DNA of 64,000 nt from CAIWHR01 sp963788185 (GCA_963788185.1 CAWBGE010000023.1:370997-434996); one strand, 5' to 3'; numbered from the stretch's first letter, positions 17,710 to 27,744 are shown. The notes: a model not told the origin generated them from the sequence alone. Numbers and translations: made by a program.

Positions 17710-20700
17710 ATGAAGCAGAAGTTTTGGGAAGACCCACAAATTGTACAGATCAATAAACGGGCTGGGCATGTACCGCTCGTGGCTTATACAAATAGAGACG
17801 AAGCGGTGGCGAACCAACGGGAGCAGTCGCCTTTTTTTCAGAGTTTGAATGGGGAATGGCAGTTCCGGTATTTTGAACGGCCGTTATCAGCCTTTGCCGC
17901 TCTGGAAAACGATGATCACCAGGAATGGAACCCCATCCACGTTCCCGGCAACTGGACACTGCAAGGGTACGACAAACCCATCTACACCAACAAACAACTG
18001 CCTATTCCCAACACGCCGCCTTTTGTGCCGGAAGACAATCCAACCGGATTGTACCAACTGGATTTCGAGATTCCTGCAAGCTGGCAGGAACGGGAGACTC
18101 TTATTTGTTTTGAAGGGGTGGAATCGGCGTTTTATGTGTTTGTAAACGGCCGTTTCTGTGGCTATTCTCAAGATTCCCGGACTGCGGCCGAATTCGACAT
18201 CACCGAGTTCATCCAGCCAGGGACAAACAGACTGCAAGCTCTGGTTATTCGCTGGTCAGATGGCAGTTATATAGAAGACCAGGACCACTGGTGGATGGCT
18301 GGCATTTATCGTGACGTCGCCCTCTATTCGGTGCCCAAAGTCCACCTGCGCGATGTGTTTGCCACCACCCAATTTGACGCCCAATTTGAAGATGCCATCT
18401 CTGCGCGTTCAGGCAGAAATCGAAAGCTTTGGCGTAGAGGCAGACGGGTTTGTGGTGGAGATAGAGATGGTGGATGATAACGGCCGTTCTCTCTTCCCCG
18501 CTCTCCGCCAAAACCTACCACCCAGATCCCTACGTCCCGCCCAAAGCTGCGCTTCCAACAAACGGTCAACAAAGCCGCAAAAATGGTCGGCCGAAACACC
18601 CACACTTTACACCCTGCTTGTCACCCTCAAAGATCGGACAGGCGAGATCGTCGAAGTAGTACAGCCAGCGCCTTGGCTTCCGCCAGGTGGAAATTCGCGG
18701 ACGCGAACTGCTCGTCAACGGCAAAGCCATCCTCTTCAAAGGCGTCAATCGCCACGAACACGACGACCGCCACGGCAAAACCGTCAGCGAAGCCAGCATG
18801 ATCACCGACATCAAGTTGATGAAGCAGTTCAACCTCAACGCCGTGCGCAACTGCCACTACCCCATGCACCCGCGCTGGTACGAACTATGCGACGAATACG
18901 GCCTCTACGTCATCGACGAGGCCAACATCGAAGCCCATGCCAACTACAACTTGCTTTGCCAGGACCCCAACTGGACCACCGCCTTTCTGGAGCGCGGCAA
19001 AAGCATGGTCGAGCGCACCAAAAATCATGCCTGCGTCATCCTCTGGTCGCTGGGCAACGAAACGGGCTACGGCCCCAACCACGATGCCCTCGCCGGCTGG
19101 ATTCGCCATACCGACCCCAGCCGACCGCTGCACTACGAAGGCGCGGTCAGCCGCAGTCACGGCCAACATTGGGAAGCAGGCAAGCTCGCCACCGACATCA
19201 CCTGCCCCATGTATCCCAGCGTGGCAGAAATCATTGACTACGCGCAAGACGACAAGGCCACACGCCCGCTCATCATGTGCGAATACGCCCATGCCATGGG
19301 CAACAGTTGTGGCAATCTGCGTGAATATTGGGACGCCATCAAGACATATCCCGGTCTGCAAGGCGGCTTCATTTGGGACTGGGTAGACCAGGGCTTGCTC
19401 AAAACGGATGAAAACGGCCGTTCCTATTGGGCATACGGCGGCGACTTCGGCGACGAAATCAATGACTACAACTTCTGCATCAACGGTCTCATCTGGCCCG
19501 ACCGCACGCCGCACCCGGCGCTGTATGAGTACAAGAAACTCATCCAGCCGATTGAGATCAGTGTCAAGGAGATTCTCGGAGGAAACCCTGCCACCTTGCC
19601 ACTCTGCTACTCTGCCACTCTGCGCTTCAAAAATGAGCGCGATTTTACCGATTTGGCGGACATAAACGGCCGTTACACCCTCAGCGCCGACGGCCAACCC
19701 ATCCTGACCGGCACATTGCCCGCCCTCAGCATCACCCCCGGCGAAACTCAGGACATCGACCTCCAACTAGCCATCCCGCCCCAGCCAGCAGGCGCAGAAC
19801 TGCACCTCAACGTCTCGCTCACCCTGGCCCAAAACACCCCCTGGGCAGAGGCGGGACATGAGATTGCGTGGGAACAATTTCCAATAGAGATTAGAGATTG
19901 GAGATTAGCGACCGAAAAATCTCCAATCTCCAATCTCCAATCTCTCAATCTCCAAAGCAGCAAAACGGCCGTTACCATCACCGGCTCCGATTTCAAACTA
20001 ACTTTTGACAAATCAACTGGCACGATCCGCGAATGGCTTTACCGCGAAACGGCCGTTCTCCACACCGGCCCCTCGCTCAACATCTGGCGTGCGCCAACCG
20101 ATAATGACGGCTTCAAGCTCGATCCCCATCGAGAATTCACCATGCTAAATGAATGGTTGAAGGCAGGTTTTGATAATATGAGTGTGACTGCGCCTGTCGA
20201 AGTGACTATCGCTTCGACAAGCTCAGCGACCGTCATCATTCAAGTCGAATCACTCATCGGTTCGCCACAACAGCCCGAAGCGTTTGCCCACAAACAAACC
20301 TACACCATCAGCGCAGACGGCAGCGTGACCATTGCCAACGAAGTGCAAAGCGACCCCTCTCTGCCCCTCCTGCCCCGAATGGGTCTGACGATGCAGGTAC
20401 CTGCCGGTTTTGAACAGCTCACCTGGTTTGGTCGCGGTCCGCACGAGAACTACCCGGATCGCAATGCTGGTGCGGCTGTCGGACGCTACACCACCAGCGT
20501 CACCAACGACTACGTGCCCTACATCATGCCCCAGGAATACGGCAACAAAACGGCCGTGCGCTGGCTCAGCCTGACCAATGAACAAGGCATCGGACTGCTG
20601 GCAGTGGCACAGCCCCACATGGAAGCCAGCGCCAGCCACTTCACCGCCGCCGACCTCTTCCAGGCCCTGCACACCTGCGACCTCCAGCCCCGCCCCGAAA

Positions 20701-20984
20701 CCATTCTCAACCTCGACAACCGGCAAATGGGTCTCGGCGGCGCGTCTTGCGGCCCGCCCACCCTGCCCGACTACGTCTTACTGCCCGAAACCTACCAATT
20801 CACCTTCCAGCTACGGCCGTTTTCCACCAGCGAAACCGACCCCGGCGAATTGGCACGTCAACTTCAAAATTCATCCATTCAACCATTCATCCTTCATCCA
20901 TGCTATGAAATCCTACGACGCCTACATCTTCGACCTCGACGGCACCGTCTACCTCGGCGACAAACTCCTGCCAAGTGCCGGTGA
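17710..20984 (+). CDS. lacZ: Beta-galactosidase, GH2 (LacZ type), several frameshifts
   Basis: Cleaves terminal beta-galactosides in the cytosol. The N terminus (MKQKFWEDPQIVQINKRAGH), jelly-roll and Ig-like domains, TIM barrel and small-chain C domain are in LacZ order, about 1,050 residues. The acid/base Glu is in LWSLGNETGYGPNH and the nucleophile Glu in MCEYAHAMGNSCGNLREYW. The frame breaks near 18,400, again between about 18,500 and 18,590, and near 18,657; from there it is open. The open frame ends at 20,984, overlapping the next gene; if one more indel exists near the end, TGA at 20,906-20,908 would overlap the next ATG as ATGA. Three short stretches inside are copies of intergenic repeats (see findings). 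The upstream ABC importer probably supplies its substrate. Confidence 0.88.
19588..19607 (-). repeat. GTGGCA-type repeat inserted in lacZ
   Basis: Exact 20-base inverse copy of 17,606-17,625. In frame it encodes LPLCYSAT between KEILGGNPAT and LRFKNERDFTDL, where other LacZ proteins have no such segment. Confidence 0.6.
19893..19945. repeat. ATCTCCA-type repeat inserted in lacZ, hairpin-forming
   Basis: AGAGATTGGAGATT (19,893-19,906) is the exact reverse complement of 19,932-19,945. The right arm contains the 19-base string shared with galT at 1984-2003. It is in frame and encodes EIRDWRLATEKSPISNLQSL at the start of the C-terminal domain. Confidence 0.6.
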
Positions 20985-21678
20985 AACCATCACCCGCCTG
21001 CGCGAAATGGGCAAACGCACCGTCTTCCTGTCCAACAATCCTAGCCATACTCGTGAAGAATACGCCGCAAAACTTACCCGTCTCGGCCTGCCCACCCCAG
21101 CCAGCGATGTCATCAACTCCTCCTACGTCATGGCTGATTTCTTAAAACGCCATCTACCTGGAGCCAGACTCTTTGTCGTGGGCGAGCAGTCGTTGTGTGC
21201 TGAACTGGAACGCGCGGGCTTCACGCTCACCGACAACGCCCTGGAAGTTGACGCCGTTATCGCCAGTTTCGACCGCACCTTTGTCTACCGCAAACTACAA
21301 ATCGCCTTCGACGCTATCAACCACGGCGCGCGCTTCTTTGCCACCAACGCCGACCGCTACTGCCCCGTTCCCGGCGGTGGCGAACCAGATGCCGCCGCCA
21401 TGATTGCCGCCATCGAAGCCTGCACCGGCAAAACGGTGGAAGCTGTCGTGGGCAAACCCTCCCACCACATGGCCGAGGCCATTCTGGCACTGCTCAACCT
21501 GCCGCCCGCAGCCTGCATCATGACTGGCGACCGTCTGGAAACCGATGTGCTCATGGGACTCAACGCCGGCATGGCTGGTGTGCTTACGCTCACCGGCGCT
21601 ACGGATGAAGCGGCTCTGGCCCAGTCAGATATTCAACCAACTTTTGTTATCAAGCAGTTAAGGGAATTGCTGCCCTAA
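20905..21678 (+). CDS. HAD-IIA phosphatase (NagD/AraL-like)
   Basis: Cytosolic sugar- or nucleotide-phosphate phosphatase. 257 residues. Motif I is FDLDGTVYLGD, motif II FLSNNPSHTREEY, then VVGKPSHHMAEAIL with the conserved Lys, and motif IV GDRLETDVLMGLNAGMAGVL. The C2-type cap lies between motifs II and III, as in NagD. I chose ATG 20,905 (MKSYDAYIFDLDGT); it overlaps the end of the lacZ frame, so the two are probably translationally coupled. In sugar loci such enzymes dephosphorylate accumulated sugar phosphates. Substrate unknown. Confidence 0.85.
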   Translation: MKSYDAYIFDLDGTVYLGDKLLPSAGETITRLREMGKRTVFLSNNPSHTREEYAAKLTRLGLPTPASDVINSSYVMADFLKRHLPGARLFVVGEQSLCAELERAGFTLTDNALEVDAVIASFDRTFVYRKLQIAFDAINHGARFFATNADRYCPVPGGGEPDAAAMIAAIEACTGKTVEAVVGKPSHHMAEAILALLNLPPAACIMTGDRLETDVLMGLNAGMAGVLTLTGATDEAALAQSDIQPTFVIKQLRELLP

Positions 21679-21689
21679 ATAAAATCAAT

Positions 21690-21902
21690 GGACACTGATA
21701 CGGGAGAACGCTGATAAAACCTAAGTAACCATACAGGTAGCCGCAGCCTGAGCCTTTCGGCAAGCTCAAGAACCACTTGTCGAAGGCGAAGGCGGGTCAC
21801 TCGCACCGCTCTGGCTTCGACAAGCTCAGCCGCCGCTACGCCTGGATTTTGACAACCACCTATACAGTTACTAAATATCAGTGTTAGACAGCATCAGTGT
21901 CC
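21690..21902. repeat. Repeat element with GGACACTGAT ends and an internal REP-like sequence
   Basis: The intergenic region begins GGACACTGATAC (21,690) and ends with its inverse ATCAGTGTCC (21,893-21,902). The left end, continuing with gaacgctgataaaa, recurs at 35,686. Inside lies gcttcgacaagctcagc (21,814-21,830), a REP-like sequence also found inside lacZ at 20,211-20,227. Confidence 0.55.
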
Positions 21903-21917
21903 CAAAAACTAACCCAC

Positions 21918-23419
21918 ATGAAACCATTTCTACTCGGCATTGACCAGGGCACCAGCGGCAGTAAAGCCGTCATTCTCGACCGTGAAGGGCACGTTCATGG
22001 CTATGGCTATCACGGGTTGGAACGGCTCTACCCACAGCCCGGTTACGTGGAGCAAGACCCCCAAGCGGTGGCCGCTGGCGTTGCCGCCGCCATCACTGAA
22101 GCGCTGGGCAATGCGGGCTGCCATCCCGACGACATCGCGGCCTGCGGCCTGACCAGCCAGCGCAACACGGAGTTCGCCTGGGATAAACGAAACGGCCGTT
22201 CCCTGGCAAACGCCATTACCTGGCAAGATTTACGCACTGCCCCCATTCTCGACGAACTGGAAACGTGGTCTCATTATGGCGAAATGCGCCACCGGCTCGG
22301 TTACGCCCCTGGCACTTACATGACGGCCGTTCATCTGGCGTGGCGTATGCGCTATGAAACGGCCGTTATCGAAGCGGCCACAATCTGGCAACCTGCGGCT
22401 CGGACTCTCCACCGCCTGGCTCATCAACGCTCTCGGCCAGCCATCAGGCCATCTCATGGACACCTCCATGGTGCAGGCCATGGGACTCTACGATTTCCGC
22501 GCTGGTGAGTATTGGCAAGATTGGCTCGACTGGATTGGCCTGACCAGCGATCCGCTGCCCACCGCCGTGCCCACTCTCCACGACTACGGCAGTCTCACCA
22601 TCACCGCCCCCGATGGCAAAACGGCCAACGTGCCCGTGCTGGCTATGATCGGCGACCAGCAGTCGGCGTTGTTCGGCCAGGGCTGTCGTCAGCCCGGCGA
22701 CGCCGAATGTACGCATGGCACCGCTTCTTACGTCAAAGTATTTTTAGGCGACAAAGCGCCTACCCAGGAAAAAATCAACGTCTACAACGCCTGGCATCTG
22801 GGGCAACAGCAAACCTACTGCCTGGAAGCTGCCACCAGCGTCACCGGCGCGGGCATTCGCTGGCTGCGTGACAACGCCCGCCTCTTTGATACCTACGAAG
22901 AGATGAGTCAACTTGCGGGCAGCGTGCCAGACAGTCGGGGCGTGGTGTTTGTGCCAGCTTTCCACGGACTAGAAGTGCCTTACAATGATGCCCAGGCGCG
23001 TGCCACCATCTTCGGGCTGACACTGGGCCATGATCGCGGCCACATTAGCCGTGCTTTCTTTGAGGCTATCGGCTTCCAAATTCGCACCATCCTGGAAACT
23101 ATTACCACGGAAACGGGCATTGGCGTCGATAAGCTGTTGGTGGGCGGCGGCGTTTCGGCCAGTGATCTGGCCTGTCAGATTCAGGCAGATTTGCTCGGTA
23201 TTCCGGTACAGCGTCCCACCTTCACAGAAGCGACAGCCTGGGCGGCCGGGTCTGTTGGCTGGCCTGGGCGCAGGCTTCTGGCCGGATGAGTCCGCTATGC
23301 CGCTGCCTCCTGGTGATTACGTGCAATTTGATCCCGCGCTCAACCAGTCAAGCCGAAATGAGGGGTATGATGCCTGGCAAAATGCAGTTGATTTTGTGCG
23401 GGATTGGGGGAAAAAATGA
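21918..23419 (+). CDS. FGGY-family carbohydrate kinase (glycerol kinase-like), frameshifted
   Basis: Cytosolic ATP-dependent sugar or polyol kinase of about 500 residues. The phosphate-1 loop is LLGIDQGTSGSKAVILD; ACGLTSQRNTEFAWD follows, close to the glycerol kinase GITNQRET motif. The second domain has MIGDQQSALFGQGC, CTHGTASYVKVF and the adenosine motif KLLVGGGVSASDLACQIQADL. Frame changes near 22,389 and 23,255; the last frame ends AVDFVRDWGKK. The start at 21,918 is the ATG nearest the first motif. No good ribosome site is visible because the repeat element ends just upstream. It could be glycerol, xylulose or another kinase; last gene of the sugar cluster. Confidence 0.82.
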
Positions 23420-23465
23420 TGAGTTATGAAGGATGAAACATAACCCATTCCGCATTCATCACTGC

Positions 23466-24674
23466 TTACTCTGCCGGCGTGGAGGTGGGCAGAAGGGGAA
23501 TGGGTGTAGGCGTGGGTGCCTCAGAGATGGTGATGAGGGTTTCGGTTTCGGCGTAGTTGTCGTCGCCTTGTTCGCCAGCGGTGATGGTGACTTCTGCCAC
23601 ACCGAGTACGTCGATGGGCAGGGTGACTTGGGTTTCCCAGTAGCCCCAATAGTCGGTGGTGGTACTGGTTTGGCCGATCATACGGCCGTTATCGAACAAT
23701 ACACTCACGCTAACAGGCCCTTCACGCACATTCATGGCCGTGCCGTAGAGGGTGAGGCTGTCACCAGCGGCGATGGTGGTGTCGGGGGGCGGGTAGCCGA
23801 GGGCGACACCACGGGCATCGGGATGGTCTTGGGGCAGGATGTCGAGCACGGTTTGGGCTTCGCGCCAGTTTTCTGTGCCGATTTCACCACTGGTGGCGAC
23901 AGCACAGGCGCGGCCTACGAGGTCTTTGGGAATGACGACGAAGCCTTGCCAGGGGAAGCTGTTGGGACTGCGCCCCAGGATGAAGGCTTGTTTGGCAACG
24001 GGGGTGGTACAGCCCTCCCAGATTTCGACGGTGATGCGATTGCCTGCTGGCAGTTTGGTTTGGCCGGAGAAGAGGATATTGAATTCGGAAACGGCCGTTT
24101 CTCCATAAACAGGTTGGGCAAAAACGATAAAGCGGTCGGTGGTGGCGGCGTCGAGGACGAGGTTGATGCGGGTATTGTTCTCGCCGAGAATGTCGCCCGC
24201 TTCATTGCGCACAGTGGCATTGAGGAAGGCAGTCCCGCTGACAAATTGCGGCACTGTAAAACCTGCTTCCCAGCTTGTTTCCCCTTCTCTCGCCTGGGTT
24301 TCGGATAACAGATGGCCGGTGGCGCTGACGAGCGACAGCCAAATCGTTTGCGCGGCCTCCTTTTCTACCAGGCCGCGAATGGTAACATCGCTGCCCATAA
24401 CAATGTCTGCCCCTTCATCTGGATTAGTGACTTTGACCCAGACGTCAACAGGAGTGGCGGTGGCGGTAGGTTGGCGGGTGGGGGGCAGTGGAGTGGGCAT
24501 GGCGGTCGGGGCTTCGGCGGTGAGGTCGCGGGTGGCAGGCAAGCCAGTGGCGGTAGCCCCGGGCAGTTGAGCCAGGGGTATTTGGGTAGGGATGGCGGGA
24601 GACGGGCTGCCGCAAGCAGCCAGGGTTAGCGTGACGAATATTAGGAGAATGGTTATTGTTGATTTTGGGAACAT
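23466..24674 (-). CDS. Lipoprotein with Ig-like domains
   Basis: 402 residues, secreted and lipid-anchored. The signal peptide ends in the lipobox LTLAACGSPSP. A Pro/Thr-rich linker (PTPLPPTRQPTATATPVD) is followed by two to three beta-rich modules: VKVTNPDEGADIVMGSDVTIRG resembles the Gmad2/immunoglobulin-like spore-germination module, and a similar unit, GYPPPDTTIAAGDSLTLYGTA, comes later. It ends in a second Pro/Thr tail. AGGAAGG lies just upstream of ATG 24,674. The frame is clean. Function unknown; such proteins are common on Chloroflexota cell surfaces. It is convergent with the kinase gene. Confidence 0.75.
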   Translation of the reverse strand: MFPKSTITILLIFVTLTLAACGSPSPAIPTQIPLAQLPGATATGLPATRDLTAEAPTAMPTPLPPTRQPTATATPVDVWVKVTNPDEGADIVMGSDVTIRGLVEKEAAQTIWLSLVSATGHLLSETQAREGETSWEAGFTVPQFVSGTAFLNATVRNEAGDILGENNTRINLVLDAATTDRFIVFAQPVYGETAVSEFNILFSGQTKLPAGNRITVEIWEGCTTPVAKQAFILGRSPNSFPWQGFVVIPKDLVGRACAVATSGEIGTENWREAQTVLDILPQDHPDARGVALGYPPPDTTIAAGDSLTLYGTAMNVREGPVSVSVLFDNGRMIGQTSTTTDYWGYWETQVTLPIDVLGVAEVTITAGEQGDDNYAETETLITISEAPTPTPIPLLPTSTPAE

Positions 24675-24794
24675 ATTCCTTCCTATAGTTGTTTATCAAA
24701 TATTACGTGCTAATTGTGAATTGGGAATTGGGAATTGTCAATTGTGAATGAGGGGCTTTGCTACCTTTTAGGGGAAGGGCTACAATTTTGGGTG

Positions 24795-25454
24795 ATGATA
24801 TTTGATTGGGTAAGCGGTTTGCAGTTTTTACGCGGGAATGTGGCGGCGTTGTTGGTTTTGGTAACGGCCGTTTTTGTTTTGGTGATCCCGGATGTACGCC
24901 TGGCGCTGGCGGGGCTGGCAGGGCAATACTTCGGATTGATGCTGCTGTATGTGGATGTGGTTGACCCCCGTTTGGCGCTGGTGAAGCTGTTGGTCGGCTG
25001 GTTTGTCTGTTTGATTTTGCTGATTACGGGACGGCAGGTGCATTGGGGGCAGACTCGCCGAGTGAAACCCATGCGGTTTGGAGATAGGCAGGTGTCGGTA
25101 ACGGCCGTTCGCGGCATACTGGCTCTGGTGATGTTGGGCATTGTGGGATTGTTGGCGCAGCAGGATTTGTCATTCATGGCGACTCTGCCTGCGTTTTTGG
25201 CCTTAGCGGTGTATGGACTAATCGGGTTTGGACTGCTAGGGGTATTGACCTCTTCAGACGAGTTACTACGGGCAGGCATGGGTGTTTTGATGCTGATTGC
25301 CGGGCTGGAACTATACACTACCAGCACCACCGTGGAGCAAACGCTGGCAGGGCTGACGATGATGGCGGCAGTCAATCTGATTGTGGCGCTGGTGATTGCT
25401 ACGCTCGTACAGAAGCGGTATGCAGTCGTGAATTCTCCAAAACAAAGTTTTTAA
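24795..25454 (+). CDS. Integral membrane protein, unknown
   Basis: About 219 residues with six to seven hydrophobic segments and few charges, starting MIFDWVSGLQFLRGNVAALL. One Arg/Lys-rich loop (GRQVHWGQTRRVKPMRFGDR) splits it into halves. The C-terminal half (RAGMGVLMLIAGLELYTTST, LAGLTMMAAVNLIVALVIATL) recalls small membrane subunits of NADH dehydrogenase/hydrogenase type, but I see no diagnostic motif. I prefer ATG 24,795; an in-frame TTG at 24,735 lies in an AATTG-type repeat. The NusG-like gene follows at 82 bp. Confidence 0.6.
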   Translation: MIFDWVSGLQFLRGNVAALLVLVTAVFVLVIPDVRLALAGLAGQYFGLMLLYVDVVDPRLALVKLLVGWFVCLILLITGRQVHWGQTRRVKPMRFGDRQVSVTAVRGILALVMLGIVGLLAQQDLSFMATLPAFLALAVYGLIGFGLLGVLTSSDELLRAGMGVLMLIAGLELYTTSTTVEQTLAGLTMMAAVNLIVALVIATLVQKRYAVVNSPKQSF

Positions 25455-25536
25455 CGGAAAGTGGCAAAGAATGGAAGACGCAAAGAAGCTTTCCTTGCGT
25501 TTTTGCTTCTTCGCGCCCTTGCGTTAGATTATTTTT

Positions 25537-26037
25537 ATGACTAAACATTGGTACGCGATGCATGTGAAACCGCATAAGGAACGTACGGTCTATCACCTGC
25601 TAGTAGCAGACGCTGTTGAGGTGTTTTTCCCCAGTCTCAAGGTAAAACCAGTAAATCCGCGTTCGGCAAAGGAACGGGCGTATTTTCCAGGGTATCTATT
25701 TATACGGACTGATTTGGCTGCGGCGGGAACGGATGCGTACCGGTGGCTGCCGGGGGCGCATGGCTTGGTGAAGGTTGGGGGAGAAACGGCCGTTGTGCAA
25801 GATACACTCATCGACGAAATCAAAACACACCTGCAAACCATTCAAATGACGGGTGGATTAAACCTCGCTGAAATACAAAAAGGGGATCGTGTCCACATCA
25901 TCGAAGGGCCGTTTGCCGGCTATGACGGGATTTTTGATGCGTACTTACCAGGGAATCAGCGGGTGCAAGTGCTGCTGGCATTTTTGAGCCGTCATCCACA
26001 ACCGATTAAATTAGATTCGCGTGCTATTCGCAAATAA
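25537..26037 (+). CDS. NusG/RfaH-family transcription antiterminator
   Basis: 166 residues. The NGN domain is recognisable from the start HWYAMHVKPHKERTVYHLL and the hydrophobic FPGYLFIRTDL. It is followed by a KOW unit, GDRVHIIEGPFAGYDGIFDAYL, with the conserved Gly-Pro-Phe. In RfaH, LoaP and UpxY, such specialised NusG paralogues let RNA polymerase read long polysaccharide operons. Its place directly before the nucleotide-sugar dehydrogenase and the rest of the surface-polysaccharide cluster suggests the same job here. The frame is intact. No ops-type pause site was recognised in the 330 bp behind it. It is unlikely to be the housekeeping NusG, which normally sits with secE and rplK. Confidence 0.85.
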   Translation: MTKHWYAMHVKPHKERTVYHLLVADAVEVFFPSLKVKPVNPRSAKERAYFPGYLFIRTDLAAAGTDAYRWLPGAHGLVKVGGETAVVQDTLIDEIKTHLQTIQMTGGLNLAEIQKGDRVHIIEGPFAGYDGIFDAYLPGNQRVQVLLAFLSRHPQPIKLDSRAIRK

Positions 26038-26136
26038 AAGTAACATTTTCCCAAAGTACTATAGCTTTTCTGGCCTAATTCCCTAATCTTGACGGTGAGT
26101 TACCTGCATTTATCATTTGTGTGGGTAAACGTATAC

Positions 26137-26276
26137 TGTCAACGGGCATAATCTGACATTTTGTCTTCTGGTTGCATGTGGCAAGTTGCAGGTTGCAAGT
26201 TATTTCTCTGGAAAACTTTACTTGCAACCTGCAACTTGCCACCCATTAAAATGTAACTTTATGACCACGCTGAGTA
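26137..26276. repeat. 140-bp repeat element, copy 1, with a 21-bp inner hairpin
   Basis: Nearly the same sequence as 35,529-35,658 in the same orientation. Both begin tgtcaacgggcataatctga and end cacgctgagta. In this copy bases 26,180-26,200 and 26,220-26,240 are exact reverse complements (arms read GGCAAGTTGCAGG... and ...CCTGCAACTTGCC). It lies between the NusG-like gene and the UDP-sugar dehydrogenase gene, in the leader of the polysaccharide genes. Confidence 0.75.
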
Positions 26277-26374
26277 TAGTATAGTGTAAGTGACAATCAG
26301 CTTGAAGCTAATTGTCACCATCAAATGAAAAATTTCGCCTCCGCTGTCGGAAGGGCGGAGCTTGGAGATTTATG

Positions 26375-27714
26375 ATGAACAAAAAAGAGATTCTTATTCA
26401 AAAATTTAAGCGGCGAGAAGCTGTCATTGGCATTATTGGCATGGGGTATGTGGGGCTGCCCGCGGCCGTGGCTTTTGCCGAAGAAGGGTTCACCGTAATT
26501 GGCATCGACGTGGATAATACGAAGGTAGCAGCGCTGAACCGTGGTGAAAGTTATATTGAGGACGTGGCGTCAACGAGCCTAAAGCCGCTCGTTGACAGTG
26601 GCAAGCTGCGAGCCAGTACAGATTATGCAGATTTGGTGAGTGCGGATGCGATTTCGATTTGTGTGCCTACCCCTCTGCGAAAGACAAAAGACCCCGATGT
26701 CTCTTATATTATCAGTGCGGCCGATAGTATCGTGGGCGCATTGACTGCTCACAGTCAAAGCGCTCACAGTCAAAGCGCTGGTAAACTGGTGGTATTGGAA
26801 TCGACAACCTACCCAGGCACGACAGATGAGTTGATTCTGCCTCGTTTGAAACAAAATGGAGACGTGGTGGGAGAAGATTTCTTCCTGGCCTTTTCGCCGG
26901 AACGCATTGATCCCGGACGCACTGATTTCACGTTTCGGACGACGCCGAAGGTGATTGGCGGGACGACACCAGATTGTGTGGATGTGGCACTGGCGTTGTA
27001 CAGCACGGTGGTGGAGCAGCCGGTTCCGGTTTCGTCTACGGCCGCCGCAGAGATGGTGAAGCTGCTCGAAAACACATTCCGCGCAGTCAATATTGGCCTG
27101 GTGAATGAAGTGGCGATTATGTGTGACCGCCTGGGGTTGAATGTGTGGGAAGTGGTGGAGGCGGCGGCGACGAAGCCGTATGGCTTTATGAAGTTTACGC
27201 CAGGGCCAGGGCTGGGCGGCCATTGCATACCCATCGACCCCCATTATTTGAGCTGGAAGTTAAAGACTATGAATTACACGGCACGATTTATTGAGCTGGC
27301 TAGTGAAGTGAACAGCACGATGCCAGAATATGTGGTGGGTAAAGTTGGGGATGCCTTGAATGCAGACCGAAAGGCGGTGAATGGCAGCCAGATTTTAGTT
27401 CTGGGGGTGGCGTATAAACCAAATGTCGGAGATGTACGCGAAAGTCCGGCCTTGGATGTGATTCATTTGCTGCAAGAACGGGGGGCGGTTGTTCAGTATT
27501 GTGACCCGTATGTGGCTGATTTGGCAGCAGAGGGGTTTGATTTGCAGGCGGTTGCGCTGACGCAGTGGTGTTGGCTGAGGCGGATTGTGTGGTGATTGTG
27601 ACGGATCATGCGGATTTTGATATGCACTGTGTGGCCGATTATGCAACAGTCATTGTGGATACGCGGAATGCGTTGAAGGGGATTGCCTGTGCGGGGCGGG
27701 TAGTAACGCTTTAA
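26375..27714 (+). CDS. UDP-N-acetyl-sugar 6-dehydrogenase (WbpA/WecC type), one frameshift
   Basis: NAD-dependent double oxidation of a UDP-HexNAc to the uronic acid for surface glycans. The Rossmann motif is IGIIGMGYVGLPAAVAFAEE; the catalytic Cys is in GPGLGGHCIPIDPHYLSWK and the Lys/Asn helix in EMVKLLENTFRAVNIGLVNE. The C domain begins LVLGVAYKPNVGDVRESPA. A base is missing near 27,560; the next frame gives VVLAEADCVVIVTDHADFD and ends GRVVTL at TAA 27,712-27,714. About 446 residues. GGAG at 26,364 supports ATG 26,372/26,375. A 15-base tandem duplication (26,747-26,776) inserts AHSQSAHSQS in a loop. Closest to UDP-GlcNAc dehydrogenases; the exact sugar is inferred. Confidence 0.87.
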
Positions 27715-27724
27715 AGAACAGTGG

Positions 27725-27744
27725 ATTCCCGCCTACGCGGGAAT
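27725..27744. repeat. ATTCCCGC/GCGGGAAT palindromic repeat, copy 1
   Basis: Arms ATTCCCGC and GCGGGAAT with a 4-base loop, followed by gac. The same unit is at 35,834-35,853. It lies 10 bp after the dehydrogenase stop and may end its transcript or be a REP-type element. Confidence 0.6.

Noticed and set aside
17710..20984. lacZ as a pseudogene
   Set aside because: Catalytic motifs and domains are fully conserved and breaks are single-base, as in neighbouring genes; sequencing error is more likely.
26747..26776. Direct repeats considered as CRISPR
   Set aside because: Only two units with no spacer, inside a coding region. No CRISPR-like array or cas gene was seen anywhere in the window.
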